A stretch of 26,521 nucleotides of DNA from contig JASGEH010000175.1 in assembly GCA_047606565.1 (NCBI GenBank), positions 1 to 26,521 on the forward strand, in the 5' to 3' direction. A program made the translations under genes and the position numbers. The notes beneath the pieces were generated by a model that was not told where the DNA came from, did no database searches, and saw only the letters and a program-made list of their open reading frames with translations. Source of the stretch: Comamonas_F sp047606565 (GTDB lineage: Bacteria > Pseudomonadota > Gammaproteobacteria > Burkholderiales > Burkholderiaceae_C). Positions 23,780 through 26,521 of the stretch are shown piece after piece. Each line of letters begins with the position of its first letter. Position 1 is the first letter of the stretch.

Positions 23780-24595
23780 ATGTGTCAACTCCTGGGCATG
23801 AACTGCAGTCTGCCCGCCGACATCACCTTCAGTTTCTCTGGCTTCTCTCAGCGCGCCGGCCACACGGGCGACCACACCGACGGCTGGGGTGTCGCCTTTT
23901 TCGAGGGCCATGGCCTGCGGCATTTCGTCGACCACCTGCCGGCATTGAAGTCGCCGGTGGCCCAGTTCGTCCGCAACTACCCGATCAAGAGCCGCAACGT
24001 CATCGCGCACATCCGCAAGGCCACGCAAGGTGAGGTCAAGCTGGAGAACTGCCACCCCTTCGTGCGCGAACTCTGGGGCCGCTATTGGGTGTTCGCGCAC
24101 AACGGCAACCTCAAGGGCTTTCACCCACGCCTGCACGCCGCCTTCCGCCCGGTCGGCGAAACCGACAGCGAGCGCGCCTTCTGCTGGATCATGCAGGAAC
24201 TGTCCAAGTCGCACGTCGGCGTGCCCAGCGTGGCCGAACTCACGCTCACCCTGCAGGAGCTGGCCAACAAGATCTCGCCGCACGGCCCCTTCAACTTCCT
24301 GCTCTCCAACGGCGAGGCGCTGTGGGCGCACGCCACGACCAAACTGTGCTACATCGAGCGCCGTCACCCTTTCAGCCAGGCCCGCCTGGCCGACGAGGAC
24401 CTACGCATCGACTTCGCCCAGACCAACAGCCCGGACGACCGCATCGCCGTCATCGTCACCGCGCCGCTGACCTCGGACGAGCAATGGACGCCCTTCGAGC
24501 TGGGCAAGGTCAAGGTCTTCGTCGACGGCACCCTGCAAAACGACGGCGCGCCATCGCGGCTGATCCGGAAAAAGCTGATCACCGACACCGCATGA
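23780..24595 (+). CDS. Class II glutamine amidotransferase domain protein (YafJ-like)
   Basis: An N-terminal-nucleophile glutamine amidotransferase of the GATase_4/YafJ group, about 271 residues. Cys2 after the initiator Met would be the nucleophile. Further family motifs are DGWGVAFFEG (34-43), AHIRKAT (76-82), the oxyanion segment HNGN (107-110) and GETDSERAFCWIMQEL. There is no second synthase domain, so the acceptor of the released ammonia is unknown; related stand-alone proteins act as amidohydrolases in other pathways (for example EgtC), but that role is not shown here. AGGA lies about nine bases upstream of the ATG. It converges on gshB across the REPIN-like element. Confidence 0.9.
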   Translation: MCQLLGMNCSLPADITFSFSGFSQRAGHTGDHTDGWGVAFFEGHGLRHFVDHLPALKSPVAQFVRNYPIKSRNVIAHIRKATQGEVKLENCHPFVRELWGRYWVFAHNGNLKGFHPRLHAAFRPVGETDSERAFCWIMQELSKSHVGVPSVAELTLTLQELANKISPHGPFNFLLSNGEALWAHATTKLCYIERRHPFSQARLADEDLRIDFAQTNSPDDRIAVIVTAPLTSDEQWTPFELGKVKVFVDGTLQNDGAPSRLIRKKLITDTA

Positions 24596-24607
24596 CCCGC
24601 GGCTGAA

Positions 24608-24721
24608 CAGGCGATCCGGGAAGCCGGACTCGCCTCAGCGAAGTCAAGGGGGAATGCGTTGGCCGCCAGGCCAGCGCAGGAGGACATGAGCAGAGGCGAG
24701 TCCGGCTTCCCGGATCGCCTG
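24608..24721. repeat. REPIN/BIME-like element: perfect 29-base inverted repeat of two bulged hairpins
   Basis: Left arm 24608-24636 and right arm 24693-24721 are exact reverse complements over 29 bases. Each arm is itself a hairpin: in the left arm AGGCGA and TCCGG (24609-24619) pair across loop GAAG with CCGGA and TCGCCT, leaving one bulged C at 24629. The 56-base spacer has its own 9-base stem, GCGTTGGCC (24656-24664) with GGCCAGCGC (24669-24677). A short bulged palindrome pair in inverted orientation in an intergenic gap is the architecture of REP doublets. There is no T-tract, so a plain terminator is less likely, though it may still protect the two converging 3' ends. Confidence 0.8.
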
Positions 24722-24743
24722 CCACCGTCCACCCATCCGCCCG

Positions 24744-25688
24744 TCAACCCGCCAGCCGCTCCAGCGCGTCAATGAACATCGCCGGCACATCGAAGCCGGT
24801 CTGGTCAGTGATCTCCTGGAAGCAGGTCGGGCTGGTGACATTGATCTCGGTCAGGCTCTCGCCAATCACGTCCAGCCCCACCAGCAGCAGCCCGCGCGCA
24901 GCCAGCGTCGGGCCCAGCGCCTCGGCGATCTCGCGGTCGCGCGTGGACAGCGGCTGCGCCACGCCCTTGCCGCCGGCCGCCAGATTGCCGCGCACCTCGC
25001 CGCCCTGCGGAATGCGGGCCAGGCAGAACGGTGCCGGCCGCCCGTCGATCACCAGGATGCGCTTGTCGCCCTGGGCAATAGCCGGCACGTAGCGCTGCAC
25101 CATCAGCGTCTGCGCGCCGTCGCGGTTGAGCGTCTCGATGATGCTGCCCAGGTTCAGCCCGTCTTCCCGGACCCGGAAGATGCCGGCGCCGCCCATGCCG
25201 TCGAGCGGCTTGAGGATGATGTCGCCATGCTCGGCCTGGAAGGCGCGCACGTCGTCGGCGCTGCGCGTCACCAGCGTCGGGCTGCTGAACTGCGGGAACT
25301 CCAGCAGCGACAGCTTCTCGGGATGGTCGCGCAGCGCGGCGGGCTTGTTGAAGACCCGCGCGCCCTCGCGCTCGGCCTGGCCCAGCAGGTGGGTGGCGTA
25401 GAAGAACTCGGTGTCGAACGGCGGGTCCTTGCGCATCAGCACCGCGCCGAAGTCGCGCAGCGCCACCTCGCGCGTGCCAGCCACCTCGAACCACGCCCCG
25501 GGCTGGCCGTTGAGGATGATGTCGCGCACGCGCGCCGTCACCCGCCCACCGCTGCGCCAGTGGATGTCGCCCTGCTCGCAGGCCGACACCGTGTGCCCGC
25601 GCCGCTGCGCCTCGCGCATCATCGAGAACGTGGTGTCCTTGTAAATCTTGAAGGACTCCAGCGGGTCCGCCACGAAAAGAATGTTCAT
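24744..25688 (-). CDS. gshB: Glutathione synthetase
   Basis: GshB is an ATP-grasp enzyme that joins glycine to gamma-glutamylcysteine, the last step of glutathione synthesis in the cytoplasm. The 314-residue protein matches the usual length. It begins MNILFVADPLESFKIYKDTTF and contains VLMRKDPPFDTEFFYATHLL, NKPAALRDHPEKL, ILKPLDGMGGAGIFRV (the ATP-grasp lid region), VQRYVPAIAQGDKRILVIDG and EINVTSPTCFQEI with the metal-binding Glu and Asn. Its ATG at 25688 is divergent from the amidase gene. No gshA is visible next to it. Confidence 0.97.
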   Translation of the reverse strand: MNILFVADPLESFKIYKDTTFSMMREAQRRGHTVSACEQGDIHWRSGGRVTARVRDIILNGQPGAWFEVAGTREVALRDFGAVLMRKDPPFDTEFFYATHLLGQAEREGARVFNKPAALRDHPEKLSLLEFPQFSSPTLVTRSADDVRAFQAEHGDIILKPLDGMGGAGIFRVREDGLNLGSIIETLNRDGAQTLMVQRYVPAIAQGDKRILVIDGRPAPFCLARIPQGGEVRGNLAAGGKGVAQPLSTRDREIAEALGPTLAARGLLLVGLDVIGESLTEINVTSPTCFQEITDQTGFDVPAMFIDALERLAG

Positions 25689-25737
25689 GCCCTAGCCTTT
25701 TCTTGAATCACCATTCACCCGGACCCGAGCCCGGGCG

Positions 25738-25831
25738 CCGCCAGCCACGCCGGCCGGCCGGCCATCCTGGACGACCTTGCTGGCCGCCCCGGAAACCGCA
25801 TGGGTGCGATTGTGGCACCGCCAGCCACGCC
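25738..25831. repeat. 14-base direct repeat in the gshB/amidase divergent region
   Basis: CCGCCAGCCACGCC occurs at 25738-25751 and again at 25818-25831, 80 bases apart, within the 207-base gap between the divergent gshB and amidase genes. It may be a paired regulatory site or chance in GC-rich DNA. Confidence 0.45.
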
Positions 25832-25839
25832 ACAATGCA

Positions 25840-25862
25840 GGAGGCGCGCGTCGCGCGCCTCC
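25840..25862. promoter_or_regulatory. Near-perfect 23-base palindrome upstream of the amidase gene
   Basis: GGAGGCGCGCG (25840-25850) and CGCGCGCCTCC (25852-25862) are exact reverse complements around one central T. It ends 33 bases before the amidase ATG. It could be an operator for a dimeric regulator, or, if transcribed, a hairpin. There is no U-tract. Confidence 0.5.
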
Positions 25863-25895
25863 GCCTACATCACCTCGCCCGCGCTGCCACCCACC

Positions 25896-26521
25896 ATGAC
25901 GCCCCCCCTCACCGCCACCCTCCGCCTCGAACAAGCCCTCGCCGCCATCGACGCCGCCGGCGCCGAGGGGCTGCGCATCTTCACCCGCGTCTACGCCGAA
26001 CGCGCCCGCGCCGAAGCCCAGGCAGCTGATCAACGTGCGGCGCTTGGCCTGTCGCTCGGACCGCTCGATGGCCGGCTGGTGTCGGTGAAAGACCTGTTCG
26101 ACGTCGCCGGCGAACCCACCACGGCTGGCTCGGCCCTGCTGCGCGGTGCGGCGCCCGCCGCGCGCGATGCCGAAGCGGTGCGGCGCCTGCGGGCGGGTGG
26201 CGCCGTCATCGTCGGCAAGACCAATATGACGGAGTTCGCCTTCTCGGGTCTGGGCCTCAACCCGCACTACGGCACGCCGGGCAACGCACACGACGCCACG
26301 CGCATTCCGGGCGGATCCTCGTCGGGTGCTGGGGTGTCGGTGGCGCGCGGCATGGCCGAGATCGCCATCGGCTCGGACACCGGCGGCTCGATCCGCATTC
26401 CTTCGGCGCTCAACGGACTGGTGGGTTTCAAGCCGACACGTGCGCGGGTGCCGCTGGCAGGCGCCTTCCCGCTGTCGTTCACGCTCGACACGCTCGGGCC
26501 GCTGGCCACCTCGGTGCAGGA
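25896..26521 (+). CDS. Amidase-signature family enzyme, 3' end cut by window edge
   Basis: The first 208 residues of an amidase-signature hydrolase, which cleaves amide bonds with a Ser-cisSer-Lys triad. All three residues are visible: Lys65 in LVSVKDLFDV, the cis-Ser in PGGSSSGA (Ser141) and the nucleophile in GSDTGGSIRIPSA (Ser165); the 24-residue spacing between the two serines is as in malonamidase E2. VGKTNMTEFAFSG and the NPHYGTPGN segment also fit. The family includes GatA, but gatB/gatC are not beside it and the sequence looks like a stand-alone amidase; its substrate cannot be told. The ATG at 25896 is the only good start near the conserved region. The rest of the gene lies beyond 26521. 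Confidence 0.92.
   Translation, partial: MTPPLTATLRLEQALAAIDAAGAEGLRIFTRVYAERARAEAQAADQRAALGLSLGPLDGRLVSVKDLFDVAGEPTTAGSALLRGAAPAARDAEAVRRLRAGGAVIVGKTNMTEFAFSGLGLNPHYGTPGNAHDATRIPGGSSSGAGVSVARGMAEIAIGSDTGGSIRIPSALNGLVGFKPTRARVPLAGAFPLSFTLDTLGPLATSVQ

Overview
The window is GC-rich, densely coding chromosomal DNA from a betaproteobacterium, most likely order Burkholderiales and probably a Comamonadaceae-type genome. The grounds are the fused MurE-MurF ligase, the long alanine-rich MurD, the HslV with a short leader, and the single-cysteine DksA; this placement comes from recognising families, not from a database search. Nearly everything is core housekeeping. I see no phage, plasmid, IS transposase, CRISPR array, tRNA or rRNA.

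Layout: positions 1-14257, all on the minus strand, hold most of a division and cell wall (dcw) cluster, transcribed mraZ, rsmH, ftsL, ftsI, murE-murF fusion, mraY, murD, ftsW, murG, murC, ddl, with ddl cut by the left edge. Seven of the ten junctions overlap by 4 bases (ATGA or GTGA) and the others are separated by 1 to 14 bases, so this reads as one translationally coupled operon. It opens with an AT-rich leader carrying four direct repeats at exact 10-base spacing, which match the known MraZ operator. The enzymes cover peptidoglycan precursor synthesis (ligation of mDAP, D-Ala-D-Ala and other residues, lipid I, lipid II), and FtsW/FtsI/FtsL use lipid II at the septum.

Upstream on the same strand (14484-18557) is a stress and regulation block: a COG0523 metal GTPase, dksA, hslV and hslU, closed by a strong Rho-independent terminator just before the mraZ leader. 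Further on come a DUF484 gene and dapF (18699-20358, minus); dapF makes the meso-diaminopimelate that the MurE half consumes.

From 20435 the genes are more accessory: a NUDIX/metallo-beta-lactamase-fold fusion with damaged catalytic motifs in both domains, a DHA2-type MFS exporter, a class II glutamine amidotransferase, glutathione synthetase (minus), and the start of an amidase-signature enzyme cut by the right edge. Between the convergent amidotransferase and gshB genes lies a perfect 29-base inverted repeat. Each arm is itself a bulged hairpin, so the whole looks like a REP pair (REPIN/BIME).

I found no clearly new multi-gene system. The best items for follow-up are the doubly degenerate NUDIX-MBL protein, the REPIN-like element, the zinc-ligand-poor DksA beside a histidine-rich COG0523 GTPase, the MurD insertion, and a patch of foreign-looking codon use inside rsmH.
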